In this document: positions 35,869-46,734 of the stretch, one piece after another
Position numbering within the stretch: position 1 is the first letter of the stretch
Layout of the letters: the number at the start of each line of letters is the position of its first letter
Source of the DNA: Owenia fusiformis
Taxonomy: Eukaryota; Annelida; Polychaeta; Sabellida; Oweniidae
Reading direction: 5' to 3'
DNA length: 64,000 nucleotides
Assembly (NCBI GenBank): GCA_903813345.2
Contig: CAIIXF020000009.1
Location: 10,846,030-10,910,029, forward strand
The notes under the pieces: generated by a model
What the model saw: the letters and a program-made list of their open reading frames with translations, nothing else
The model's database searches: none
What the model was told of the DNA's origin: nothing
Position numbers and translations under genes: made by a program

Positions 35869-36225
35869 CCTGAACCTTTCCAGGTCAAATCAGGAGTGAC
35901 AAAATTATTTCCACCAAATTTTTGACATGTCTTCAAATACGATAATATTTTCTTCATAAGATAGAGTGTCACTTGTGAAATTTATTGATTGACCTGAGAT
36001 TGTACCACATCTTTATGACATAGAAGCGAAAAAGCCATATTGAACTTTAATGATGTTTGCTTAATTGTTGTTTGCCACTTTTCGACAATTGTCAAAATTT
36101 GGGGTTTTGGGGGAGGGGTACAATTAGGTTCAAAAATTCACCTGATTCAGACTATCCTTAAATGAGCACTGATTCACCCGAGAACATAACTTTTTCAAAA
36201 CATGTAAGTGTTATTTTTGGACCAC

Positions 36226-36534
36226 TCACATTAATGTTTCGTCTAATTTTCCCTTGAGTTTCATCATCATTGTCCAAATCTTAGGCCATATTTGTTGAGA
36301 TATATGAATGTTCATTATTAAAATCTTGCCTTCCTTTGCAGTTGGAAAAGATTCGGCATTAGGTGTTATAAGTCCCAGAGCACGATAAATAAATAAAAAT
36401 AACAACAAAATGACATAGAACTGATAGACGTTTTCTCTTGTGCGTGTCAGCCATGGTCTACCAAATTGCTGTTCAGTAGGAAGAAACTCATTTTTCAGTT
36501 TCCATTTTAATTTCCTGACAAATAGAGCGATCAT
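36226..36534 (-). CDS. Hypothetical 102-codon ORF with one hydrophobic span
   Basis: Not recognised. Starts MIALFVRKLKWKLK (basic amphipathic), has a hydrophobic stretch YVILLLFLFIYRALGLI around residues 40-57, and ends KLKGKLDETLM. It lies between the arms of the 33637-37602 element. It may be that element's accessory ORF, a captured exon, or chance. Confidence 0.25.
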   Translation of the reverse strand: MIALFVRKLKWKLKNEFLPTEQQFGRPWLTRTRENVYQFYVILLLFLFIYRALGLITPNAESFPTAKEGKILIMNIHISQQIWPKIWTMMMKLKGKLDETLM

Positions 36535-39004
36535 CTCAGGATTTTTTCTATGATCTATGTGTCACCCTAGCAACTTCTGTTTATGAGAACAATAGAACAA
36601 TAGAAAAGATTACTTTACCATAATTTTAATCATCCCACATTGTAGACATATTTAGAATTAAAAATATGAAGAGAATGACAAAACCTCTTAAAACACATTT
36701 CTTAGGAAACAAATAGGTCGTATTCTTGTTACTATGGCAACAGAGTTTTTTCTTTTTGTCATTCAGATTACCTATCATACCAGGACCAAATCTTGAAAAT
36801 TTGAATTCAGTATCTTCATTAGTATCTTAGACATATAGGTTTCTTATAGTATCCCCTGCAGATTTTATCGGAGTATAAGGAAAATGCTCTGAAGAGGGTT
36901 GCCCAAGGATGCCACTTAACAGTATTTTTGAGGTCCCAACCCTCTATTCATGGGAATAGTTAACCATTGTAAAGCTTCTCATGGTTAACTGACAGAATTG
37001 ATTGTATCTTCAACTAAGAAGACAATAAAATGTTATAAAACCAGAAGAAAACCACACCAACTTTCTTCTATTTACCAGGGGTAGGGCACTATAAAGTCAT
37101 ATTAAAATTACAAAATAGTACTTCATCACTATAATAGATGTATAACAATATCACACATAGCTTAGGAATGTTGTTAGAATACTACTTTGAGCTGTTTAAG
37201 TTATCATATTTTGCTTGAAGCTACAAATATAAAAAAGCAAGAAAAAAATGACAAAAATTGCATATTTTTTTCTAATTGATTGTATTTTTCCGAAACCAAC
37301 AAAGATATCAGCCTATAACTTTAGGGTAGTATTCATATCTGTACTAACAATGTATGCTGTAGAACTCAGAACAATAGTTTATATATCCTTTGAGTTATGA
37401 ACTAGTTTCATAGTACCCCCAAGAATATTTTCCTAGGGGGGTAAAAACGCTAAAATTCAGTGTCGTGACCACCCCGTTGAGCTGTCATCTTTTAATATCT
37501 TTATCAGCATGAAAAACTGATCCAGAAGAAATAGGTCTGTTGCTTTTTCTAAAAAATGCCTCAAAAACCCTTTCCCTTGAGATATTCTGAAATTGGAACC
37601 TGTCTATCTGGAATGTTTTGAATTTGAAAATCTTTTTGAATCAGATATCATATAATATTAATCCTAGAATGCAATTTAGGTACTAACATGGGTTACCTAT
37701 ATTTCACAAGTAATCCAAATGTGCTCTTCTAAATAATGATTGTTAGATCAAAGACATTTCAAAACATATTTTTGATTGTATCTGTTACGTCCTTATTATG
37801 TAACATTATAGTCTAATGTTTGTGTTCTGATTTTAATTGTTGATGGCAATAATGATGTTTTCACATGCTTTTCATGAATCTTAAAAATTTGCAAAATAGA
37901 ATAGCTTTAAAAAAGAGGGGGATAGACCCCAGGGTTCAAAGATGACATACGCTTATAATGTAAATCTGTATTGAGATGACATCGTAGCTGATTGGTTTAG
38001 CGAGTCGATCATTGATTGGTTTAAAACTAGGTCAATTTGAAAACTTTGAAAACCAAGATGGAGGGTACGTTTTCGACAAAAGGAGGTGTGCGAAGGAGGA
38101 AATCGTATGTCATCAATTGAATCATGGGGTTTTCCCTCCTCTTGCTGTGAAATTTCAATAGTTCAAGTTCAATGTTGTCTGTTCTGAAAGATCCTAATTA
38201 AGATGAATATTTCGTCACAAAATAGTTCAAGATGAAGCAAAATCTCCGAGTGAAGAGAAGCAAAAAAAGAAGCGAGTCATTTTTGAGATGTCACAAATCT
38301 GACTTAAACCTAACTTTCAACTAATTATCAATAGTAAGTTAGGTGATAATTAGAGATTAACTTACATCAAACTTACAACTAACTTTCAACTAATTTACGT
38401 AAATAGCTCATTTGCATATTGATGGTAGTTAATCGTTAATTAAGTTGCAAATTAAGTGTTAATTAAGTTGATAATTAGCTCATTTGCATGTGAATTTTTA
38501 CACCTAACTTTCAACTAATTATCAATAGTAAGTTAGGTGATAATTGGAGATGATTTTCCATAGGCTTTTTTCAATTGGGCGTCTACCCATACAATTGTTC
38601 GGTTGGAAAAATGTTGTTTTTTACACATTTCCTTCGATATTTTCTCTCCTGACGTCTCGGAGTGTCGAATATTTTAATGAGAATGTGTTTCTCTAAACTT
38701 CACAATTTAAGATGGGTTAAGATTTAATTAATATTCATGCATTTGGTATAATTTAAAAAATCAGAAATGTACGTTGTCAACTCACGGTGTATGTTGTCCC
38801 TGTAATTGAAATTCATGAGTTATAATATTAAACATTGCAATGATTTAATTTCAAAATGCATTAAGGGTTTTATGCGTAACAAGTGATGTTCAACGAACAT
38901 GCTCCTGTATCCCTAGTACAGATAAACAGGTAAACGTGATTTTTTCGTTGAATGCTATTTTATTTTATGAAAGTGTTAATATGGTGATTAATATCCCAGA
39001 TAGC

Positions 39005-39320
39005 ACAACGACGTTGGGCCAACGTTGGGCCAACAGCATGCCAGCCAGTGGGCCAACAGTGGCTGCCGACGTTGGCCCAACGTTGGCGTGTCCAGCCAGC
39101 CAACGTTGGTCCAACGTTGGCAGCCACCAAAGAACCAACGTTGGCCCATCGTTGGCCCAACGTTGGCGTGTCCAGCCAGCCAACGATGGTCCAACATTGG
39201 CAGCCACCAAAGAACCAACGTTGGTCCATCGTTGGCCCAACGTTGGCTTGTCCAGCCAGCCAACGTTGGTCCAACGTTGGCAGCCACCAAAGAACCAAGG
39301 CCCATCGTCGGCCCACCATT
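39005..39320. repeat. ACGTTGGCC/CCAACGTTGG minisatellite, block 1
   Basis: Units of about 66-70 bp made of self-complementary CCAACGTTGG and GTTGGCCCAAC blocks, with GTGTCCAGCCAG and AGCCACCAAAGAA spacers. Confidence 0.9.
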
Positions 39321-39739
39321 GACACAATTTACTTTTTTGTACAGCCATTGTTGGCTCCCTGGTATTAGCGGCAGCCCACAATGGGCCGCAAGCCTGGCTA
39401 CAATTTGCCAACTGCGACCATGCCACCCGATGGCCACCAGTAGTGACGTTGGCCAGACGTCTTTGTGATATCTGGCCATTCGATACTCCTACCATATATG
39501 TGTTCACATATAATATCCGTTCTACATCAATAAAATATGGTGGCTTGTTTTTCCATACTAAATATATTTGGTAGCCTTATAAGTGGTTTCAACTGTATTA
39601 CAAGGCGAAAATCCATATTTCTGAGGTAAACAACATTATCAGATAATTTTGAAAGAAAATATTTTATAAAATTTACCTTAATTTTTTTAATGACTGCTGG
39701 TATGTTTTTCTTCTATTTGCACTGATTTATGGATAAGTG

Positions 39740-40430
39740 GCTTCCTGGTATTAGCGGCAGCCAACGACGGGCCAACGTTGGCCCAACTACAATTTGCCAA
39801 CTGCATTTTTGCACTGATTTATCGATAGGTGGCTTCCTGGTATTAGTGGCAGCCAACGACGGGTCAATGTTGGCCCAACTACAATTTGCCAACTGCTATT
39901 TTGCACTGATTTATTGATAGGTGGCTCCCTGATATTAGCGGCAGCCAACGACGGGCCAACGTTGGCCCAACTACAATTTGCCAACTGCAATTTTGATCCT
40001 GTTATTAGCGGCAGCCAACGACGGGCCAACGTTGGCCCAACTACAATTTGCCAACTGCAATTTTGATCCATGGTATTAGCGGCAGCCAACGACGGGCCAA
40101 CGTTGGCCCAACTACAATTTGCCAACTGCAATTTTGATCCTGTTATTAGCGGCAGCCAACGACGGGCCAACGTTGGCCCAACTACACTTTGCCAACTGCA
40201 ATTTTGATCCATGGTATTAGCGGCAGCCAACGACGGGCCAACGTTGGTCCAACTCTAATTTGCCAACTGCAATTTTGATCCTGTTATTAGCGGCAGCCAA
40301 CGACGGGCCAACGTTGGCCCAACTACAATTTGCCAACTGCAATTTTGATCCATGGTATTAGCGGCAGCCAACGACGGGCCAACGTTGGCCCAACTACAAT
40401 TTGCCAACTGCGACCATGCCAACCAATGGC
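39740..40430. repeat. About 64-bp minisatellite, block 2
   Basis: About ten units: TATTAGCGGCAGCCAACGAC, GGGCCAACGTTGGCCCAAC, TACAATTTGCCAACTGCAAT, separated alternately by TTTTGATCCATGG and TTTTGATCCTGTT. This alternation gives a two-unit higher-order period in the later part. Confidence 0.92.
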
Positions 40431-40996
40431 CACCAATAGCGACGTTGGCCCAACGTCTTTGTGCTATCTGGGATGTGACCATGGCGTGATATCTTCCGAC
40501 CTTTTTTGGCCACTCGGCGTCGGTACGTTACGTTATGTTTAGTTGCACTTTTATGAATTTTAATAATCTCAAGGAGTTCATGGAGAGATCTATACTAGCA
40601 AGATGACTTTCAAAATTTATGCTATAGGGTGTCCCGAAAGTATGGGCCCCCTAGGCAGACATATACCAATGTCTCCATAGTATGTGTCATATATCATTTT
40701 AAAGCTCATCCAAAGTTATATTAATTTGCCGAGTATCATGGTTCAACTCACAAATGGAAAAAGTTACAGGAATACAAAAGTTAGTGTTTGGCCAAAATTA
40801 AAGTCAGTTTTACACCAAAACAATAGTCGGTGTGTCTCCTTAGCCGCCATGTTAAACCTGCACATCGCTCCAAAACGCAATATGTTGACATATATTGTTT
40901 TTACATTTTCAAGCTCTAATATAAAGTTTATGTAAATAAAAATTGTTTTTTTCTGCGTAATATCAAAGAACAATCATTTAGTTAAAAAAATAAAAA

Positions 40997-41066
40997 GGCT
41001 AGTGCGGGATTCGAACCCACCCGCGTGCTCAGCGAGGATTCTACCCGCTACACCAACGTATTATAA
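40997..41066 (-). repeat. tRNA-like sequence inside element A
   Basis: Minus strand: an A-box-like TTGGTGTAGCGGGTAGA, a five-pair anticodon stem (CTCGC/GCGGG) with a 7-base loop TGAGCAC, a T arm GTGGG-TTCGAAT-CCCGC, then ACTAGCC. The 5' acceptor strand does not pair and loop position 33 is not T. This is a pseudo-tRNA or SINE head with good Pol III boxes, not a functional tRNA. Confidence 0.5.
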
Positions 41067-41733
41067 TGAAAGGGAAGTAATTAAACGCTACTTATTTTGA
41101 ATGCTATGATTCGGAAGTGACGTCACATTCTTCATTTAGAAACCCTTCCAAAATCATATCGCCGGCACCGATCGAAGCAAATTCAATGAAAAATCTTTGA
41201 AATGACACATTTATCGTAAGTATTTCTACACAAGATTTGCCCCATTTGTTCATCATTCTATAATCTTTCATTAAGCTCAAAATGATAAAGTTCACCCCCG
41301 AAACAACCCAAGATTGCGTTTCGGAGCGTAGTCCAGCTTTAACAGCAGCAATACTTTCCATATATGACCTTAAACAGGCTTCAAATAGGGATATGGCGTT
41401 TTGTAATCCTCATAAAACCTTTTTAAGGCATAAGAAGAGTTTCCTTGGAGTATCTACCCTAAACGTCATCTTTTTAGAACTCAATAGCCATCCTATCTTC
41501 AAGAATGGCATCCATATTTTCTGTCACAGTTGACAAAACGCTAATTTTTGAAATGCCTGTTACTTTTTACCATTTGAACCATCATATTTGGCAAATCAAT
41601 GTAACTTTGGATAAGCTTAAAAATGATATATGACACATACTATGGAGACATTGGCAGGGCTGTCAACTTTGGACCACCTAATATGAGTGACTTACAAATG
41701 TTGGACACCGAAGTCCAAATCTGAACACTTTTG

Positions 41734-43175
41734 AGTAGTAATAGTCCGAGTAAATGATAATGCAATTTTAGGCACCAAATCAGGCACGAACTTTGACCCC
41801 AGACGATTACCGAACGTTACGCCTACGTACGCCTACGCCTTACCCACGGTTTAAACGTAAAGAGGCCGCATGGAGACTGGAGACTGGAACCTACAGTTTA
41901 GTGACGTCATGATACAGTTTCGTAAAAGTAAAACGATTCTCGAACGTTTAGACGATATCCAAACGTCTTTTTGACGTCAGTGTTCCGTGGATGATTGATA
42001 CTCTCCGATCGTTCGGTTGACTTTCGGAGACAATTGATAAGATAATAAAACCAAATGACAAATGATTTATCTGATACCTATTACCTCTATAAAAAGTGAC
42101 CATATAGCCTAGATTATAAAATACAAAATGGATAGAGGTTTGGCACTCATTACAATGAATATGGAAATAGATAGAAACGTTGTTACTACATATTTGTTCT
42201 TTGTTTGCCTAGTATGGGAATACCATCACAGCAAGAAATCTGTATGTCACATATCAACATCCTACCAACGTTTCTCAAACGTATTCTCCGACGCCGGGTG
42301 AAATACAAGATTTCCTACACCCCCACAGTTCCAACGCCCCCATCTCTGGTCATATAGGACCTACTGGATGATAATGTTCAACGTTTCTCGAACGTATTCT
42401 CCAATGCTGGATGAAATACGAGATTTCCTACACCCCCACACGTCCGTAACCCCGACAAACTATGGACTTTACTTTCTACATGCCAAAATTAGGCAATGGA
42501 ACAAAGTCGTAAATCTAGGCATGCGAAATTCTCTGTCATTTTTAAAGACACAATAGAATACTTTTGCTTTGATTTTGAATAGGCAAATCGTTTGAAATGT
42601 GTTTCAGAGTATTCGATTCCTCATGTATTCTCTAAACCAACATGAACTATTTGATCATTCTTGACATATATTTTAATATTAATTACTCAAATGTAACTAT
42701 TTATTGCCCAGTTCACAGTTTAGTCAGACAACAAAATCATTAAAATAAGTATATTCTTACAACTAAGGGGCAACAATGTGTCATAAAGTTCTAAAAAAGG
42801 ACATTTTATAAAAAATAAAGAATTCTTAAGGAAGTGGCGAGACAATTCTTTCACAGATGACTACTTTAAGATGTATTGTTGTTAAGTCTCGACAAAATGG
42901 AAGATACTTACTAAACTTCTACAAGCAAAGGTCAGCGTTTCTATGGATTGAAAATCCCTATAGTGAAATGGATATATGTACATTAAATGACACGGGAAAT
43001 TACAGCAAACATTAAAAAATATAGTTCTTCGTATGTACACTACATGCTCGGATTTTTTTTTGTTTTTCTTAGCGTAGTATGGGAAATACCATCACAACAG
43101 GAAATCCGGAGGTCAAAGCAACCCACATTTACATAATACGACAGCCTACGTCACTCAATGTCTATCCTGGCTGTT
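41734..43175. repeat. Polinton left TIR (about 1,442 bp)
   Basis: Near-identical inverse of 47273-48729, from the terminus through CCTACGTCACTCAATGTCTA to CTGGCTGTTT. Within it a block of about 65 bp (ACGTTTCTC..ACGTATTCTCC..GATTTCCTACACCCCCACA) is directly repeated at about 42270 and 42380. The 62-codon frame at 42368-42556 occurs in both TIRs and is probably not a gene. Confidence 0.93.
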
Positions 43176-43353
43176 TTGCCCAGCCAGACAATGCTTTCAC
43201 AGAGTTAACTTCCGCAATGATATAAATAGATGTCAGTGTGATTAAGTACAGAAAGTTAAAAATTCGATTCCTCAATATAATATTATATATAAGGCTGATA
43301 ATAGTTTCAACGCATTTCTTCCCCGTTCACATTACTATAGACATCACAGGACC

Positions 43354-43728
43354 ATGAAGCTGGTACCCTATGTAAACAACGCGGAAAAGTGGCACCGGTT
43401 AATCAAAGCAGCCAGAGAGAATAGACTGTCGACGCAAGTAGGCTTCGGAAAAAATCGTGCGAGCTACGTATCTGTCAGCGCCATCAAAGAACCCGTTCGG
43501 GTGGTATCTCCGATGCAAGCAGTTGTTGACAGAGCTAAAGCCCAAAGAGAGCATCAAAAGAAGAAGGTGGAAGAAAATGATCCCTATCATACTAAGGTGT
43601 ACAAACTTAAGAAACCGCGTAAAGATGCTGTTTCCAAAGCAGTGTTTAAGAAGAAAAACATTACAAAAACCAGATTGGACTTGTATAGACCACCAGGTAT
43701 CCCTGCGAGAGGGAGGAAAATGAAATAG
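43354..43728 (+). CDS. Small basic protein of the Polinton derivative
   Basis: Not recognised with confidence. A 124-codon intact frame just inside the left TIR starts MKLVPYVNNAEKWHRLIKAA. Its C-terminal half is strongly basic (KVYKLKKPRKDAVSKAVFKK) and ends GRKMK. Small lysine/arginine-rich proteins in Polintons and related viruses often bind DNA or act as minor virion proteins, but that is inference. The only plus-strand gene of the element, facing the minus-strand genes. Start context ACCATGA is good. No splice sites are needed. Confidence 0.6.
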   Translation: MKLVPYVNNAEKWHRLIKAARENRLSTQVGFGKNRASYVSVSAIKEPVRVVSPMQAVVDRAKAQREHQKKKVEENDPYHTKVYKLKKPRKDAVSKAVFKKKNITKTRLDLYRPPGIPARGRKMK

Positions 43729-43954
43729 GACTGATATAATTGTCATTTTTCTATTTTGAATTAGGCAATAAAACAGTGATAAATGTATATTTTTCTAGTT
43801 TTGTTATTATAAGAAACATTCATTATATCATAATAAATAACTTTCTTACATATAAGGGAGAATTTGCTTGCAAGATAGCATTGTGGAAGGGAGTGTATAT
43901 CCAATACTTCAGAGGTAGCACGCTATAATTCTAAAAGAGGGTAGATTAATTTAA

Positions 43955-43964
43955 GCAAAAATAT

Positions 43965-43995
<31 letters not shown>

Positions 43996-43996
43996 C
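43955..43996. repeat. (ATTT)n microsatellite
   Basis: About ten ATTT units in the convergent gap between the basic ORF and the acidic ORF. Confidence 0.9.
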
Positions 43997-44043
43997 TAAT
44001 ACTCGTACAATGTGTTTCTTTTAGATCCAGTCTGCTGGGTATA

Positions 44044-45033
44044 TCATCGATTGTCCTCATTTCTCTCGCTATCAGATTCATCTTCGCTCGTAGAATGTTT
44101 TTCATTATCTGATTGTTGTTGTTGTTCATCACTGGACTCTTCACTTGTAGATTCATCATCAGCGAACAATTCTCCAGCCAAATATGAATATTTGTTTAGT
44201 GTTTTCTTGACTGCTCTTGATTGAGTCATGCCTTTCGCCAATAGTGCCTCCACTTCATCCATAATATCACGATGAACTTCACTGTACCTTAACCCCAGTA
44301 TATATGACAGAAGCTCTCCATAGTGTTTCAAGAATAGCTGTCTGGCACCAAACAAAGATTTCTGTCTGACTCTTTCAACCGCTTTTTTGGATGACATTCC
44401 TCTTTCTTTATATTTCTCGACCAGTTCATCCCAATCATCTTGTAGCTCATCGATGACTTTATCTTTGATGCGATTCAAAGTTACATTATCCTTCAAGTCT
44501 TCAGTATGGAAATCACATCTCATGACATCGTTTTCATCACTTTCCCTCAATTCGGGACAATGCCTTCTGTGTTCCCTCACGTCGAGTGGTGACAAAATCA
44601 CTACACCACAATCCGTACAATGAGGGGTAGACATTGTTGTGGCAGGTATGTTAGGTTGATTGTTCATTGTGTAACCAATACTTGGATTCATTGTGTTGTA
44701 CATGGTTGGATTCGCCATATAGTACATCCTCGGATCAGGATTCATCTTTGATTCTGCAGCGATGGGTGTTGTACTGTAGTTTGCTCGGTTGATATTATCG
44801 AATGGTTCTTGATTTAAATTTACGCCTCTACTTATATCCACGCTATTACACGGCATTGTGCTATATATTGGTGTTTGGTCCTCTTTGCCGTGAGAATAAA
44901 GTGCCGAAGATACGCCTATTGGTTGTTCAAAAGTAGCTGCAGCAACATCGTACAATCTCATATTTTCCGGAGTTTCTTGTTTCAGATACCAGTAGATGTC
45001 CATATGGGTGTTGAGTAGCCTTTTCATAAGCAT
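44044..45033 (-). CDS. Zinc-finger/acidic-tail ORF of the Polinton derivative
   Basis: A 329-codon open frame of unknown function. Its first 107 nt overlap the 3' end of the ATPase ORF in another frame. That start looks like displaced ATPase C-terminus, so the true start of this protein is probably an internal Met. The middle is Asn/Met/Pro-rich, with repeated YTMN/YNTMNPS text. Next comes a metal-binding-like motif CTDCGVVILSPLDVREHRRH (C-x2-C..H-x3-H) and a helical Lys/Glu region. The end is an acidic Ser/Glu/Asp/Gln tail (DESTSEESSDEQQQQSDNE). It could be a virion or regulatory protein; Polinton PW-type identity cannot be claimed by eye. Confidence 0.55.
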   Translation of the reverse strand: MLMKRLLNTHMDIYWYLKQETPENMRLYDVAAATFEQPIGVSSALYSHGKEDQTPIYSTMPCNSVDISRGVNLNQEPFDNINRANYSTTPIAAESKMNPDPRMYYMANPTMYNTMNPSIGYTMNNQPNIPATTMSTPHCTDCGVVILSPLDVREHRRHCPELRESDENDVMRCDFHTEDLKDNVTLNRIKDKVIDELQDDWDELVEKYKERGMSSKKAVERVRQKSLFGARQLFLKHYGELLSYILGLRYSEVHRDIMDEVEALLAKGMTQSRAVKKTLNKYSYLAGELFADDESTSEESSDEQQQQSDNEKHSTSEDESDSERNEDNR

Positions 45034-45727
45034 CCAGTAATTTCTTCGAATTTTCAGGATACATCTGATGGGCTAATACGGCCACCTGTTGGCGATCCCT
45101 AGGATTTTTATACAACACTATGTAGTGGCAGTTTAGGCTCATAGTTCTGCTTTCACGACCATGATGAAATAGATTCTGCATCAGACAGATGACACTCAAA
45201 TTTCTATGGTGAGAACCCTTAGTGTAGAGCTCAGAGATTCGCTTATCATTAGTCATATCAGCCATTAGATCGTCGAAAATGATTAGATTTCTAACATTGA
45301 CATCCAGGAAACTTTGGTCACCCAATGACTCTGGAATTCCCATGATAAATTCTATATTTTGAAAGCGGGTCTTTATTTCGACGTACATGGGCTGCCACTG
45401 TCCGAAGCACCAAATTATCCGTTGTGGGGGAGGGGTTATCTTTCTCTCCATATTTTCTATGAGTTCTCTGACATAGGTAGACTTGCCCGAACCTGTTGGA
45501 CCAACCACCATCATCGTAAAGGGATGGTGAAGCATCTTTGTCCTATCACCATTGCATGGGTTAGCTGCCGAGTTTGTCATTGAATAAAATCCCACATGAT
45601 GCCGTTCGCAAGATGGCGCCATGATACGTTTTTCAGGTCCGTGATCTATTCTCTTATGACGATACATGCTGGTTGCATGACTGAATGTCTTCCCACACTC
45701 GCATGAATAGGAAGAACTATGAGGCAT
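44927..45727 (-). CDS. Polinton genome-packaging ATPase (FtsK/HerA, A32-like) with N-terminal C2H2 finger
   Basis: A DNA-packaging NTPase of the A32/FtsK-HerA type carried by Polintons and related viruses. The 266-codon frame shows a C2H2-like finger near residues 9-29 (CECGKTFSHATSMYRHKRIDH), Walker A GPTGSGKST at 76-84, Walker B LIIFDD at 148-153, and a sensor-like SVICLMQN at 178-185. The C-terminal end looks frameshifted: the family-like C-terminal text appears in the overlapping frame that begins the 44044-45033 ORF, while this frame ends in unrelated CCCSYF. Catalytic motifs are intact. The finger at the start may be fused or native. Start at 45727 is the first Met. Confidence 0.88.
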   Translation of the reverse strand: MPHSSSYSCECGKTFSHATSMYRHKRIDHGPEKRIMAPSCERHHVGFYSMTNSAANPCNGDRTKMLHHPFTMMVVGPTGSGKSTYVRELIENMERKITPPPQRIIWCFGQWQPMYVEIKTRFQNIEFIMGIPESLGDQSFLDVNVRNLIIFDDLMADMTNDKRISELYTKGSHHRNLSVICLMQNLFHHGRESRTMSLNCHYIVLYKNPRDRQQVAVLAHQMYPENSKKLLDAYEKATQHPYGHLLVSETRNSGKYEIVRCCCSYF

Positions 45728-45799
45728 GTTGACTTCTCTATTACTAATAGTTAAATGCTAATATTTTCAAAGTATCACTATAAATAATAAATAATGCAA

Positions 45800-46728
45800 A
45801 ACATCAATTTAGTGAACATCTCTGAATATGTAGCACACATAGTGAACATGCTACTGACCATAAGTGAACATGCTACTGAACATTAGTGAACATGCTACTG
45901 AACATTAGTGCACAATAGTGAGCATACTAGTGAATAATAGTGAACATGCTACTAAACAATAGTGAACATGCTTCCGAACATTAGTGAACATGCTACTGAA
46001 CAATGGTGAACATGCTACTGAATAAAAGTGGACATGCTACTGAACATTAGTGAACATGCTACTGAGCAATAGTGAACATGCTACTGAACAATAGTGAACA
46101 TGCTATTAAACAATAGTGAACATGCTACTAAACATTAGTGAACATGCTACTGAACAATGGGGAACATGCTACTAAACAATAGTGAACATGCTACTAAACA
46201 TTAGTGAACATGCTACTGAACATTAGTGAACATGCTACTGAACATTATTGAACATGCTACTGAACAATAGTGAACATGCTACTAAACAATAGTGAATATG
46301 CTACTGAACATTAGTGAACATGCTACTGAACAATGGTGAACATGCTACTAAACAATAGTGAACATGCTACTGGACATTAGTGAACATGCTACTGAACAAT
46401 AGTGAACATGCTACTGAACAATAGTGAACATGCTACTAAACAATAGTGAATATGCTACTGAACATTAGTGAACATGCTACTGAACAATGGTGAACATGCT
46501 ACTAAACAATAGTGAACATGCTACTGAACATTAGTGAACATGCTACTGATCAATGGTGAATATGCTACTGAATAATAGTAGACATGCTACTGAACAATAG
46601 TGAACATGCTACTGAATAATAGTGAACATGCTACTGAACAATGGTGAACATGCTATAGAATAATAGTGGACATGCTACTGAACAATAGTGAACATGCTAT
46701 TGTACAATAGTGAACATGCTAGTTCAAA
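45800..46728. repeat. 22-bp satellite inside the Polinton derivative (about 42 copies)
   Basis: Unit GTGAACATGCTACTGAACAA plus TA/TT, highly regular over about 0.9 kb, with 1-3 substitutions per unit. Confidence 0.95.
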
Positions 46729-46734
46729 ATTAGA

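Larger units (their letters stand above)
33637..37602. mobile_element. Element with about 520-bp inverted arms inside the outer element
   Basis: Left arm 33637-34160 and right arm 37073-37602 mirror each other: GACAGGTTCCAATT, AAAAAGCAACAGACCTATTT, GCTCAACGGGGTGGTCACGA, CCTAGGAAAATATTC, and GTAGGGCACTATAAAGTCAT in inverse. The central 2.9 kb has two smaller transposons and one 102-codon frame, but no recognised transposase. Confidence 0.75.
33119..38582. mobile_element. Outer element of a nest, ACGCCCAATTGAAAAA ends
   Basis: ACGCCCAATTGAAAAA at 33120 and TTTTTTCAATTGGGCGT ending at 38582 are inverted repeats. Subterminal regions (33140-33330 and 38300-38560) are packed with AACTAATTATCAA/TTGATAATTAGTT motifs in both orientations. 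No target duplication could be fixed. Its middle is occupied by the element at 33637-37602. Confidence 0.6.
38995..40472. mobile_element. Satellite-filled element(s) with CCCAGATAGCAC ends
   Basis: CCCAGATAGCACAACGACGT at the left and its inverse ending GTGCTATCTGGG at the right. A degenerate internal right end at about 39447-39477 suggests two copies, or a solo copy plus a rearranged one. Almost all of the interior is tandem repeat (see next two entries). The long frames read GPTL-rich repeats and are not genes. Confidence 0.72.

Noticed and set aside
38936-40482. GPTLA-rich and QRW-rich open frames on both strands
   Set aside because: All lie in the CCAACGTTGG minisatellite and occur in several frames and both strands.
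40997-41066. Functional tRNA-Ala gene
   Set aside because: The acceptor stem does not pair and position 33 is not T; it lies inside a transposon.
42368-42556. 62-codon frame in the Polinton TIR as a gene
   Set aside because: Present in both TIRs only because they are inverted copies; the alignment has an indel and no family match.
45800-46728. CRISPR-like array (regular 22-bp repeats)
   Set aside because: Units abut with no unique spacers, in a eukaryotic transposon; a simple satellite.
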